Assembly (NCBI GenBank): GCA_017560825.1
Contig: JAFZED010000005.1
Location: 1 to 39,176, forward strand
Direction: 5' to 3'
DNA from: Bacteroidales bacterium
GTDB lineage: Bacteria > Bacteroidota > Bacteroidia > Bacteroidales > UBA932
Length of the DNA stretch: 39,176 nt
Positions 24,439 through 31,902 of this stretch are shown one piece after another. Below the pieces are notes generated by a model. The model ran no database searches. It saw only the letters and a program-made list of their open reading frames with translations, and was not told the DNA's origin. Every line of letters starts with the position of its first letter. Positions within the stretch are counted from its first letter, which is position 1. Made by a program: the position numbers and the translations under genes.

Positions 24439-24627
24439 TTACTCAGCCTTAGGAAGAACAAGGAGAAGGATAAGGTATGCCCACACTCCGAGTGAACCCA
24501 TAAGAGCGAGAACAAGCCAGATGATGCGGACGAGTGTAACGTCCAGACCGAAATAGTTTGCCACTCCTGCGCAGACACCAGCAAGCTTCTTGTTCTTGAT
24601 GTCTCTAACTAATTTTTTTGTGCTCAT
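24439..24627 (-). CDS. PspC-domain small membrane protein
   Basis: 62 residues from the ATG at 24627. Upstream in-frame codons to 24666 overlap the promoter. The PspC signature is KKLAGVCAGVANYFGLDVTLVRIIW, followed by one membrane helix VLALMGSLGVWAYLILLLVLP. In enterobacteria PspC senses envelope stress with PspB. Here it stands alone with no pspA, pspB or pspF nearby, so its partner is unknown. Confidence 0.9.
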   Translation of the reverse strand: MSTKKLVRDIKNKKLAGVCAGVANYFGLDVTLVRIIWLVLALMGSLGVWAYLILLLVLPKAE

Positions 24628-24663
24628 ATTGATAAAGTTATAGTTGATAAGTCTAAATCCTCG

Positions 24664-24671
24664 CAAAGATA
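24664..24671 (-). promoter_or_regulatory. -7 element of the pspC-like gene
   Basis: TATCTTTG followed by CG on the minus strand, 36 nt before the ATG. Confidence 0.6.
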
Positions 24672-24683
24672 AACAAAAAAAGG

Positions 24684-24691
24684 TAAATTTG
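24684..24691 (+). promoter_or_regulatory. -7 element of the Xaa-Pro aminopeptidase gene
   Basis: TAAATTTG, a full match, 19 nt before the ATG at 24711. It is divergent from the pspC-like promoter 12 bp away. Confidence 0.5.
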
Positions 24692-24710
24692 TCCTATTGA
24701 GATAATCCCT

Positions 24711-26531
24711 ATGTATATGAAAGAGAAATATATCGAAAGAATAGCCGCCCTGCGCAGACTGATGGAAGAAAAGGGTTGGGATGCTGTCGTGCTTACCGGT
24801 TCTGATCCGCATTCGAGCGAGTATCCGGCTCCAAGATGGAAGCAGGTCGAATGGCTTACCGGTTTTACAGGTGAGGCCGGAGATGTCGTGGTGACTGCAG
24901 ATCACGCAGGATTATGGACAGATTCCCGTTATTTCATCCAGGCTTTGGACCAGCTGGAAGGAACCGGTGTAGAACTTCATAAGACAAGAGTTCCCGGAGC
25001 AGTCGGTATTCCGGAATGGCTTTCTTTAAATGCAAAAGTGGTTGCTGTGGACGGCCTGTGCCAGAGCGTCAGCGCAGTTGAGGACATAGAAACAGCCCTT
25101 GGTGAGGGTGGCGCAGTCGTGGACGTGCCGGATCTGCTTCAGGGATTATGGGAGGACAGGCCTCAGATTCCTGTTACCCCCGTGATGACTCTTGATGTAG
25201 AGTGCTTTGGCGGCATCCAGCGCATCGACAAGATCTCGTGGCTGAGAAAGTGGATGCTTCTTCAGGGCTATGACAAGGTCCTTCTTTCATCATTGGACGA
25301 GATTGCGTGGCTCCTGAATGTAAGAGGTTCAGACATAGAGTACAATCCTCTGGTCATTTCCTACCTCCTTGTGTCTCAGGACTATGTCAAATGGTTTGTA
25401 AGAAAGGGTTCAAGCCAGCCGGAGGACCCGGACACCGTGGACAGCTTCGCGGAATTGAATATGGACCGTGTGGATGTCGAGGACTACGACGCAGTCTTCT
25501 TCGCCCTCTCAGACTTCGGTGAGGACGGGGAGTCGGGAAATATATTCATAGATCCGTCGACTTTGAACCATCATATATATAGGTATATATGCGATTGCTT
25601 CGCGCCTGAGTGTATAACCTGCGGCACATCGCCTGTAATACTTGAAAAGTCGGTAAAGACAGCTTCTGAGATCGAGAACCTTCGTCAGACCTACATTGAC
25701 GACGGTCTTGCTGTCGAGCAATTCCTTTACTGGCTCGAACACGAAGTCGCTTCCGGAAGGGAAGTGGACGAATGGGAGGCCTCTGAGAAGCTCACATCCT
25801 TCAGGGCAGCGATCCCGGGATACAGAGGAAACAGTTTCGAAAATATATCGGCGTACGGCCCTGCGGCCGCCCTGCCGCACTACTCGACCCCTTCAGAGGG
25901 CTCGTCGGTAATACGCCCGCACGGACTCTATCTTGTGGATTCGGGCGGACAGTACCTCACAGGAACTACTGACATAACCAGAACAGTGCCTATGGGTGAG
26001 TGCACTGATCTGGAAAAGGAGGACTACACTCTGGTGCTCAAGGGAATGATAGACCTGTCTATGGCAGTCTTTCCGCGCGGAACAGCCGGCTGCCAGATAG
26101 ATGCCCTGGCCAGAATGCCTCTGTGGAAGGCAAAGCGCAACTTCGGCCACGGCACCGGCCACGGCATCGGCTACTACCTCTGCGTCCACGAAGGCCCTCA
26201 GTCCATCCGTTATCAGTACAATCCACAGCCCCTCCTTCCTGGAATGGTGACTTCAAACGAACCGGGACTCTACAGAGAGGGAATGCACGGCATAAGGCAC
26301 GAGAACATCGTCCTCTGCAAGGAGGCCGGAACCAGCGAGTTCGGCGACTGGCTCGAATTTGAGACACTGACCTGCTGCCACTTCGACACCTCTGCAGTCC
26401 TGCCGGAAATCCTCGGCCCTGAAGCCCTGGCCTGGCTGAACGCCTACAACGAGAGAGTCTACCGCACCCTCTCCCCACATCTCCCGCCGGAAACAGCAGC
26501 CTGGCTCCGCGCCAAGACAATGCCGCTTTAG
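24711..26531 (+). CDS. pepP: Xaa-Pro aminopeptidase (M24B family)
   Basis: 606 residues, with an ATG at 24717 an alternative start. The length and layout are those of the larger M24B enzymes: two creatinase-like N-terminal domains (about 1-310), the pita-bread catalytic domain (about 320-540) and a C-terminal cap with the Trp/Leu-rich end. All five metal ligands can be seen: Asp in LVDSGGQY, Asp in TTDITRT, His in GHGTGHGIGY, Glu in TSNEPGLYREG and Glu in IRHENIVL. It removes N-terminal residues in front of proline. There is no signal peptide, so it is cytoplasmic. The final third is visibly more GC-rich than its neighbours. Confidence 0.94.
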   Translation: MYMKEKYIERIAALRRLMEEKGWDAVVLTGSDPHSSEYPAPRWKQVEWLTGFTGEAGDVVVTADHAGLWTDSRYFIQALDQLEGTGVELHKTRVPGAVGIPEWLSLNAKVVAVDGLCQSVSAVEDIETALGEGGAVVDVPDLLQGLWEDRPQIPVTPVMTLDVECFGGIQRIDKISWLRKWMLLQGYDKVLLSSLDEIAWLLNVRGSDIEYNPLVISYLLVSQDYVKWFVRKGSSQPEDPDTVDSFAELNMDRVDVEDYDAVFFALSDFGEDGESGNIFIDPSTLNHHIYRYICDCFAPECITCGTSPVILEKSVKTASEIENLRQTYIDDGLAVEQFLYWLEHEVASGREVDEWEASEKLTSFRAAIPGYRGNSFENISAYGPAAALPHYSTPSEGSSVIRPHGLYLVDSGGQYLTGTTDITRTVPMGECTDLEKEDYTLVLKGMIDLSMAVFPRGTAGCQIDALARMPLWKAKRNFGHGTGHGIGYYLCVHEGPQSIRYQYNPQPLLPGMVTSNEPGLYREGMHGIRHENIVLCKEAGTSEFGDWLEFETLTCCHFDTSAVLPEILGPEALAWLNAYNERVYRTLSPHLPPETAAWLRAKTMPL

Positions 26532-26536
26532 AACAT

Positions 26537-26575
26537 AAAAAGAGACCGACAGATGCAGCCGGTCTCTTTTGTATT
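26537..26575. terminator. Bidirectional terminator between pepP and sdhC
   Basis: The stem AAAAAGAGACCG (26537-26548) pairs with CGGTCTCTTTT (26560-26570). A/T runs on both sides serve both convergent genes. Confidence 0.88.
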
Positions 26576-26591
26576 TGTAATGATTCTTTAA

Positions 26592-27302
26592 TTAAAGTAC
26601 GCTTCCTGGGATAACGCCGTTAGCTACGAGGTAGCCTACAACAGCTGTTACTGAAAGGCATACGAAGAAGAGAGTTGCGAGGATGTTACCGATGCACATA
26701 AGTCTCTTCTCCCAGATCTTGTTGCTCCAACCGATTGACTGGAATGCGCTCCAGAAACCGTGAGTGAGGTGGAACCAAAGTGCAGCAAACCAAACGATGT
26801 AGATGATTACCATCCAGAGCTTGCCGAATGTGATCTCCATAAGCGCGTACACTGACTCTGGTGCTACGTGCTCGCCCTTGAACCACTCAACGTACTGCAT
26901 CTCAGCCCAGAAGTGTGACATATGGAATGCTACGAAACCGAGAACGATAACGCCGAGAACAAGCATATTCTTTGATGCCCAAGACTCAGCCTTGCCCTTG
27001 TGTGCTACTGCATAACGCTGAGGACCGCGTGCCTTGTAGTTTCCGTAAGTAAGGATACCAGCGTAGATGATGTGTACGAAGAATCCGAGTGCAAGGATAG
27101 GAACCATAATGTCAATGACAGGAGTTGCCATAAACCAGCATCCGCCGGCATACCATCCCTCACCTGCAGGTGCTCCCCAAGTGCCCTTGAATGCGTCAAT
27201 CACTGCAAAGAAGTTGATTGTAGTGTGAAGAAGAAGGAAAAGAATGAGGAAAAGGCCGCTTATACTCATAATAAGCTTCTTGGTAATTGAAGAAAGTGCC
27301 AT
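26592..27302 (-). CDS. sdhC: Succinate dehydrogenase/fumarate reductase cytochrome b subunit
   Basis: 236 residues with five membrane helices, as in the diheme type found with Bacteroides fumarate reductase. Histidines that could ligate heme are in LLLHTTINF, GFFVHIIYAG, VAFHMSHFW and WFHLTHGFW. The subunit passes electrons between the quinone pool and the FrdAB/SdhAB subunits. In Bacteroides the gene is normally followed by sdhA and sdhB. Here the next thing downstream is a terminator and a convergent peptidase gene, so the flavoprotein and iron-sulfur subunits must be elsewhere. The promoter has a clean -7 element. Confidence 0.93.
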   Translation of the reverse strand: MALSSITKKLIMSISGLFLILFLLLHTTINFFAVIDAFKGTWGAPAGEGWYAGGCWFMATPVIDIMVPILALGFFVHIIYAGILTYGNYKARGPQRYAVAHKGKAESWASKNMLVLGVIVLGFVAFHMSHFWAEMQYVEWFKGEHVAPESVYALMEITFGKLWMVIIYIVWFAALWFHLTHGFWSAFQSIGWSNKIWEKRLMCIGNILATLFFVCLSVTAVVGYLVANGVIPGSVL

Positions 27303-27358
27303 AATAGTTTATAATCTTTTGTAGTTAATATTCAGTCAGAATATGCTCTTCTATTATG

Positions 27359-27366
27359 CAAAGATA
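27359..27366 (-). promoter_or_regulatory. -7 element of sdhC
   Basis: TATCTTTG on the minus strand. The UTR after it contains ATATTC-N5-GAATAT (27328-27344), a small dyad. No -33 TTG at the expected place. Confidence 0.6.
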
Positions 27367-27375
27367 TATTCTTTC

Positions 27376-27406
27376 TTGGAAGTTTCATAATAATTCGATA
27401 TTTTTG
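27376..27406 (+). promoter_or_regulatory. Promoter of pyrH-frr
   Basis: TTG (27376-27378), 20 nt, then TATTTTTG (27399-27406): a complete -33/-7 pair, about 30 nt before the pyrH ATG. Confidence 0.72.
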
Positions 27407-27436
27407 TTTGCTTGAAATTTTGAAAATAACACGAAT

Positions 27437-28147
27437 ATGGGAGCATATAAGAGAGTTTTGCTTAAGTTGAGCGGCGAGAGCCTCGGAGGCCCTGCAGGAA
27501 AGGGTATAGATGAGAACTGGCTTGCCGCATACGCGGAAGAAATCGCTGAAGCGGTCAAGAACGGCCTTCAGGTGGCTATCGTCATCGGAGGCGGCAACAT
27601 CTTCAGAGGCCTTCAGGGAGTAGGAAAGGGATTTGACAGGGTAAACGGCGACAAGATGGGAATGCTTGCAACCGTGATCAACTCTCTCGGTCTTGCAATG
27701 GCTATCCGCTCTGCAGGTGTGGAGGCTGAGGTGTTCACGGCGACTCCTATGATGCCGGTGGCACGTTATTATATGAGGGATGACGCAGTGGCAGTTATGG
27801 AGAAAGGCGGCGTAGCCCTTATCGCCGGAGGTACAGGTAACCCTTACTTCACTACAGATTCAGGAGCAGCTCTCCGCTCGCTTGAGATCGGTGCGGACGC
27901 CCTTCTTAAAGGTACAAGAGTGGACGGTGTCTACACAGCCGATCCGGAGAAGGACCCTACAGCGGTCAAGTACGAGGAGCTCACATTCGACAAGGCTATC
28001 GAGGACAGGCTCAAGGTGATGGACCAGACAGCATTCGCCCTCTGCCGTGAAGGCAATATGCCTATCATCGTATTCGATATGAATCAGAAAGGTAACCTTA
28101 CAAAGCTCGTCAAAGGCGAGAAAGTGGGTACCTTGGTACACGTATAA
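27437..28147 (+). CDS. pyrH: UMP kinase
   Basis: 236 residues of the amino-acid-kinase fold. It phosphorylates UMP to UDP with ATP. Characteristic segments are KRVLLKLSGESLGG at the N-terminus, VAIVIGGGNIFRG, DKMGMLATVINSLGLAMA, the acceptor-site AGGTGNPYFTTDSGAALRS and KGTRVDGVYTADPEKDP. It starts AATATGG with no Shine-Dalgarno. It is followed by frr after 21 bp, the common pyrH-frr pairing. Confidence 0.97.
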   Translation: MGAYKRVLLKLSGESLGGPAGKGIDENWLAAYAEEIAEAVKNGLQVAIVIGGGNIFRGLQGVGKGFDRVNGDKMGMLATVINSLGLAMAIRSAGVEAEVFTATPMMPVARYYMRDDAVAVMEKGGVALIAGGTGNPYFTTDSGAALRSLEIGADALLKGTRVDGVYTADPEKDPTAVKYEELTFDKAIEDRLKVMDQTAFALCREGNMPIIVFDMNQKGNLTKLVKGEKVGTLVHV

Positions 28148-28168
28148 TATTATAAAATCCACAATACT

Positions 28169-28732
28169 ATGATTACAAAAGCTAAAGAAATTCTGGCAGC
28201 TGCCAAGGACAAGATGGGGCACGCTGTAACTCACCTTGAAGAGGAACTCAAGACATATCGCGCAGGAAAGGCAAACCCACTTGTATTCAACAATGTGATG
28301 GTAGACTACTACGGAAGCCCTACTCCGGTTCCACAGGTGGCATCTGTGACAACTCCTGATGCAAAGACCCTTATGATCCAGCCTTGGGAGAAGAAGATGA
28401 TTCCGCTCATCGAGAAGGCTATCCTCGATGCAAACATCGGCCTTACTCCATCTAACAACGGCGAGTCTATCCGCTGCACAGTTCCACCTCTTACTGAGGA
28501 CCGTCGTAAGGAGCTCATCAAGAAGGCAAAGGGCGCAGGTGAGACTGCAAAGGTGAGCGTACGTAACGCACGTCGTGACGCTATCGAGCTTCTTAAGAAG
28601 GCAAACAAGGACGGAATGCCTGAGGACCTCCAGAAGGAGTACGAGCAGCTCGTTCAGAAAGAGACAGACGCATTCTCAAAGAAGGTTGAGGAAGTTGTGG
28701 CTGCGAAGGAAAAAGAGATGATGACTGTTTAA
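28169..28732 (+). CDS. frr: Ribosome recycling factor
   Basis: 187 residues, the normal RRF length. The three-helix-bundle and beta-domain signatures are LKTYRAGKANPLVFNNVMVDYYGSPTP, MIQPWEKKMIPLIEKAI, GLTPSNNGESIRCTVPPLTEDRRKEL and VRNARRDAIELLKK. With EF-G it splits post-termination ribosomes. No terminator follows before the aromatic operon leader, so pyrH-frr transcripts may read into it. Confidence 0.97.
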   Translation: MITKAKEILAAAKDKMGHAVTHLEEELKTYRAGKANPLVFNNVMVDYYGSPTPVPQVASVTTPDAKTLMIQPWEKKMIPLIEKAILDANIGLTPSNNGESIRCTVPPLTEDRRKELIKKAKGAGETAKVSVRNARRDAIELLKKANKDGMPEDLQKEYEQLVQKETDAFSKKVEEVVAAKEKEMMTV

Positions 28733-28750
28733 TTTTAAGACATTTTTCTA

Positions 28751-28758
28751 TATATTTG
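28751..28758 (+). promoter_or_regulatory. Candidate -7 element of the aromatic amino acid operon
   Basis: TATATTTG, a full TAnnTTTG match in an AT-rich stretch, ending 8 nt before the leader-peptide ATG. The mRNA would then be nearly leaderless. No -33 TTG is visible, so read-through from frr is an alternative source. Confidence 0.45.
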
Positions 28759-28766
28759 TAACCGTT

Positions 28767-28829
28767 ATGGGAACTTATCGATTTAGCAGCTTCGGTTTTT
28801 ATAGCTTCTATTTCCAGAAAAGGGGATAG
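28767..28829 (+). CDS. Phe/Tyr-rich leader peptide (pheL-like)
   Basis: A 20-codon ORF, MGTYRFSSFGFYSFYFQKRG, ending in TAG. It has five Phe and three Tyr, and residues 4-16 hold 8 aromatic residues out of 13. Shortage of charged tRNA-Phe or tRNA-Tyr would stall a ribosome here. It lies directly upstream of a terminator hairpin and the Phe/Tyr biosynthetic operon. It has no Shine-Dalgarno, as is usual here. It is too short for normal gene calling. I know of no described homologue by sequence. The assignment rests on composition, position and the RNA folds around it. Confidence 0.85.
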   Translation: MGTYRFSSFGFYSFYFQKRG

Positions 28830-28896
28830 GCCGGATGCTGCGTGTCGAATAATATAGAATTTGATTTATGCTGTCCGGTGTAAGCCGGACAGTTTT
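28786..28896 (+). promoter_or_regulatory. Transcription attenuator of the Phe/Tyr operon (competing RNA stems 1:2, 2:3, 3:4)
   Basis: Region 1, GCAGCTTCGG (28786-28795, inside the leader codons), pairs with region 2, CCGGATGCTGC (28831-28841), with a single bulged T and one G-T pair. Region 2 CCGGA (28831-28835) can instead pair with TCCGG (28874-28878) in region 3, extended by wobble pairs. Region 3 (28871-28878) pairs with region 4 (28885-28892) as the terminator. Region 2 begins 1 nt after the leader stop, so a terminating ribosome would cover it and favour termination. A ribosome stalled on the Phe/Tyr codons would cover region 1 and free region 2 for antitermination. Confidence 0.78.
28871..28896 (+). 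terminator. Attenuator terminator hairpin before pheA
   Basis: CTGTCCGG (28871-28878) and CCGGACAG (28885-28892) form a perfect 8-bp GC-rich stem with a 6-nt loop, followed by TTTTATTAT. It ends 18 nt before the pheA ATG. Confidence 0.85.
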
Positions 28897-28913
28897 ATTA
28901 TATAAGTAAATAT

Positions 28914-29744
28914 ATGAAGAAGGTAGCGATTCAGGGAGTGAAAGGTTGCTTCCACGAGCAGGCGGCTCGTCTGTTCTATGAGCAGAGCGAGGGTGTGGTT
29001 CCGGATATATGCGAGTGCTCTACGTTTGACAGTCTGTACAGCAGTGTCGAGGCTGGTGATGCGGATGCTGCGGTTATGGCGATAGAGAACACTGTGTCCG
29101 GAGGATTGCTTCCGAACTTCGAACTCCTCAGAAAGTACGACCGCAAGATCAAGGGAGAGGTGTTCCTGCGTATTCAGCAGAACCTTATGGCCCTTCCCGG
29201 TCAGACAATCGAGGACATAAAGGAAGTCCGCACGCATTATATGGCGATCAACCAGACCCGAGAGTTCTTCAAGAACTATCCGTGGATAAGGCTGGTGGAG
29301 TCGGAAGACACCGCAAAGAGTGCTGCGGAAGTGGCGGCGGAAGGCCTTATGGGCGTCGGAGCTGTGGCGTCGACGCTGGCCGCAGAGCTCTATGGGCTGG
29401 AAATATTGGCCGAAAGTATAGAGACCTACAAGCAGAACTTTACAAGGTTCCTCGTTCTTGATGATTCCATCCAGGTGGACAAGTCCAAGGTGAACAAGTC
29501 TTCGATGTGCTTTACTCTTTCACACACTCCGGGATCGCTGGCTCACGTGCTGACCATCCTGTCGTTCTACGGTATGAACCTTACCAGGATCCAGTCCCTC
29601 CCGATTCCTGGGCAGGAGTGGCAGTACTTCTTCTATGTGGACATAAAGTTCCAGGACTACCTGCGTTATGAGCAGGCTCTGGCGGCAGTGCGTCCGTTGA
29701 TGGAGGACCTCAACATCCTCGGTGAATATGTAGCATCTATATAA
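28914..29744 (+). CDS. pheA: Prephenate dehydratase with ACT domain
   Basis: 276 residues. It converts prephenate to phenylpyruvate, the Phe branch. It is monofunctional, as no chorismate mutase domain precedes it (that activity is on the DAHP synthase fusion downstream). The PDT domain begins KVAIQGVKGCFHEQAA, continues with AVMAIENTVSGGLLPNFELL, and has the catalytic-site TRF motif in NFTRFLVL (Thr near 177). The C-terminal ACT domain (about 194-276) has GSLAHVL and RIQSLPIPG where GALxxxL and ESRP are usual for Phe binding. Allosteric Phe control may therefore differ. It is the first gene after the attenuator. Confidence 0.94.
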   Translation: MKKVAIQGVKGCFHEQAARLFYEQSEGVVPDICECSTFDSLYSSVEAGDADAAVMAIENTVSGGLLPNFELLRKYDRKIKGEVFLRIQQNLMALPGQTIEDIKEVRTHYMAINQTREFFKNYPWIRLVESEDTAKSAAEVAAEGLMGVGAVASTLAAELYGLEILAESIETYKQNFTRFLVLDDSIQVDKSKVNKSSMCFTLSHTPGSLAHVLTILSFYGMNLTRIQSLPIPGQEWQYFFYVDIKFQDYLRYEQALAAVRPLMEDLNILGEYVASI

Positions 29745-29751
29745 GGAATAT

Positions 29752-30930
29752 ATGATAAGACCGGCAAAAAGGACAGAAAGTGTCCAGGAGTATTACTTCT
29801 CAAGGAAACTTAAGGAGATAGCACAGATGAACGCCTCTCGCGCAGAGGCGGGGGAAGACCTTGTGATCAACCTTGGAATCGGCTCGCCTGACGGTATGCC
29901 TCCAATGGATGCTGTCGAGGCTTTATGCGGTAGCGCTGTGGAAGCTGGCAATCACGCCTATCAGAGTTATGTGGGTCTTCCCGAGTTGAGGAAGGCGTTT
30001 GCTGACTGGTATGCCCGCTGGTATGGTGTTACTCTTGATCCGGCAAAGCAGATCCAACCGCTGGTCGGCTCAAAGGAGGCTATCCTACTTATATCCCTGA
30101 CTTATCTTGACAAGGGCGACAAGGTGCTCGTGCCTGATCCGGGCTATCCTACTTATTCTTCGGCTTCCAAACTTGTTGAGGCTGAAATCATACCGTATGA
30201 TCTGAAAGAGGAAAACGGATGGTGGCCTGACTTTGACGCCTTGGAGAAGATGGATCTTAGCGGAGTCAAGATTATGTGGACAAACTATCCGAATATGCCT
30301 ACAGGTGCTCCAGCGTCGGAGGAACTCTACGCAAGGCTGGTCAAGTTCGGAAAGGACCACGACATACTGATATGCAATGACAATCCCTACAGCTTCATCC
30401 TGAATGACAGGCCGCTTTCAATCCTGGCTCAGCCGGGTGCGATGGACTGCTGCCTCGAACTGAATTCCCTCAGCAAGGCACATAATATGGCCGGATGGAG
30501 AATTGGAATGGTGGCTGCCCAGGCCGAGGTCATCTCGCAGATTCTGAAGGTGAAGAGCCAGATGGATTCGGGAATGTTCAAGCCTTTGCAGCTTGCTGCT
30601 GTCCAGGCTCTGAAACAGGGGCCGGAATGGTTCAGGGAACTGAATGAGGAATACCGCAGAAGGCGTGTGCTGGCAGGTGAGATTTTCGACCTGATCGGTG
30701 CCGCTTACCAGAAGGACAGCACAGGAATGTTCCTGTGGGGCAAGGTGTCGGAAGGAACTGGAGAACAGGTTTCGGACAGGCTCCTCTATGAGGCGGGAGT
30801 GTTCATCACTCCGGGCTTCATATTCGGAAAGAACGGCAGTCAATATATACGCATATCCCTGTGTGCCAAGCCGGAAATATTAAAGGCTGCAGCCGAACGA
30901 ATATCAGCAGTGCTTTACGCAACCGCCTGA
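29752..30930 (+). CDS. Class I/II PLP aminotransferase, probable aromatic aminotransferase
   Basis: 392 residues of PLP fold type I. The PLP-binding Lys is in LNSLSKAHNMAGWRIGM (Lys242). Other family segments are INLGIGSPDGMPP, YQSYVGLPELRKAFADWY, VLVPDPGYPTY and ISLCAKPEI. Relatives are annotated as aspartate or LL-diaminopimelate aminotransferases. Its place between pheA and tyrA, 7 bp after pheA, suggests it transfers the amino group to phenylpyruvate and hydroxyphenylpyruvate to give Phe and Tyr. Substrate is inferred from context only. Confidence 0.88.
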   Translation: MIRPAKRTESVQEYYFSRKLKEIAQMNASRAEAGEDLVINLGIGSPDGMPPMDAVEALCGSAVEAGNHAYQSYVGLPELRKAFADWYARWYGVTLDPAKQIQPLVGSKEAILLISLTYLDKGDKVLVPDPGYPTYSSASKLVEAEIIPYDLKEENGWWPDFDALEKMDLSGVKIMWTNYPNMPTGAPASEELYARLVKFGKDHDILICNDNPYSFILNDRPLSILAQPGAMDCCLELNSLSKAHNMAGWRIGMVAAQAEVISQILKVKSQMDSGMFKPLQLAAVQALKQGPEWFRELNEEYRRRRVLAGEIFDLIGAAYQKDSTGMFLWGKVSEGTGEQVSDRLLYEAGVFITPGFIFGKNGSQYIRISLCAKPEILKAAAERISAVLYATA

Positions 30931-30950
30931 TATTCAGCAGCATATCCAAA

Positions 30951-30978
30951 ATGCCTGCTGTCAGAATACAGCAGGCAT
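30951..30978 (+). other. Perfect hairpin inside the aromatic operon
   Basis: ATGCCTGCTGT (30951-30961) pairs perfectly with ACAGCAGGCAT (30968-30978) over a 6-nt loop. No T-tract follows, so a full terminator is unlikely. It may tune RNA stability or the expression ratio between the upstream and downstream genes. It lies 30 nt before the tyrA ATG. Confidence 0.75.
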
Positions 30979-31008
30979 ATAAGCTAAAGGGTTGATGGAT
31001 AGGGTTTT

Positions 31009-31893
31009 ATGAGAATCGAGAGTATGAAGACAATAGGAATAATAGGATTGGGTCTGATCGGAGGATCGATGGCGGTCGATCTAAGGCGCAGGGGCTTTGC
31101 CGGCGAGATAATCGGAGTCGAGGCGGAGCCGGTGAACGCTGCGGCCGCTTTGAAGATGGGCCTGGTGGACCGTATCGTGGATCTGAAGGAATGTGTTCAA
31201 GAGAGTGATGTGGTCATAGTGGCTGTGCCTGTAGGGGCGGCAACAGGTCTCCTTCCACAGGTACTGGACTGGTTTTCAGTTTTTGCACAAAGGGATGGAG
31301 ACTGTAAGAAGGTGGTGATGGATGTGTGTTCTACCAAAGAGCAGCTTGCATCCTGTGTAAATGGACACCCGTTCAGAAACAGATACGTGTCTACGCACCC
31401 TATGGCAGGAACCGAGTACAGCGGCCCGTGGGCAGCGATGGCCGGGCTTTTTGACGGCCACGCCTGCATCATATGCGCGGCGGAGGACTCAGCTCCGGAC
31501 GCAGTAAGGATGGCGGAAGATATATATGACACATTGAATATGAGGGTAATATATATGGAGCCCTCAGCTCACGACGTCCACGCCGCATATGTGTCTCACA
31601 TATCACATATCACCTCCTTTGCCCTTGCCCTGACGGTTCTTGAAAAGGAAAAGGACGAAAAGCACATCTTTGACCTTGCGTCAGGAGGCTTCTCGTCTAC
31701 AGTGCGTCTGGCCAAGAGCAGCCCGGATATGTGGACGCCGATACTGTCACAGAACAAGGACAATGTCCTTCACGTGATGGACACATATATAGAAAAAATG
31801 CAGGCTTTCAGACAGGCAATCGCAGAAGGTAATGAAGCGCAGGTGCGTGACCTGATCGAAGAGGCCAACAGGATAAGAAGAATAATAAGATAA
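31009..31893 (+). CDS. tyrA: Prephenate dehydrogenase
   Basis: 294 residues from the ATG at 31009. The ATG at 31024 starts MKTIGIIGLGLIGGS, the usual TyrA opening, and may be the real start. NAD(P)-dependent oxidative decarboxylation of prephenate gives 4-hydroxyphenylpyruvate, the Tyr branch. The Rossmann loop is GLGLIGGS, and VVIVAVPVGA, VMDVCSTK and the catalytic STHPMAGTEYSG follow, then AYVSHISHITSFALA. No fused chorismate mutase or ACT domain is present, so end-product feedback by Tyr would have to come from elsewhere, for example the attenuator. Confidence 0.94.
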   Translation: MRIESMKTIGIIGLGLIGGSMAVDLRRRGFAGEIIGVEAEPVNAAAALKMGLVDRIVDLKECVQESDVVIVAVPVGAATGLLPQVLDWFSVFAQRDGDCKKVVMDVCSTKEQLASCVNGHPFRNRYVSTHPMAGTEYSGPWAAMAGLFDGHACIICAAEDSAPDAVRMAEDIYDTLNMRVIYMEPSAHDVHAAYVSHISHITSFALALTVLEKEKDEKHIFDLASGGFSSTVRLAKSSPDMWTPILSQNKDNVLHVMDTYIEKMQAFRQAIAEGNEAQVRDLIEEANRIRRIIR

Positions 31894-31902
31894 CATAAAG
31901 AT

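Noticed and set aside
30951-30995. Second leader peptide (MPAVRIQQAYKLKG) before tyrA
   Set aside because: Only one Tyr, no Phe, and no terminator after it, so no attenuator logic.
30993-31011. Mini-ORF MDRVL with stop overlapping the tyrA ATG
   Set aside because: Five codons with no conserved or structural support. It is easily due to chance.
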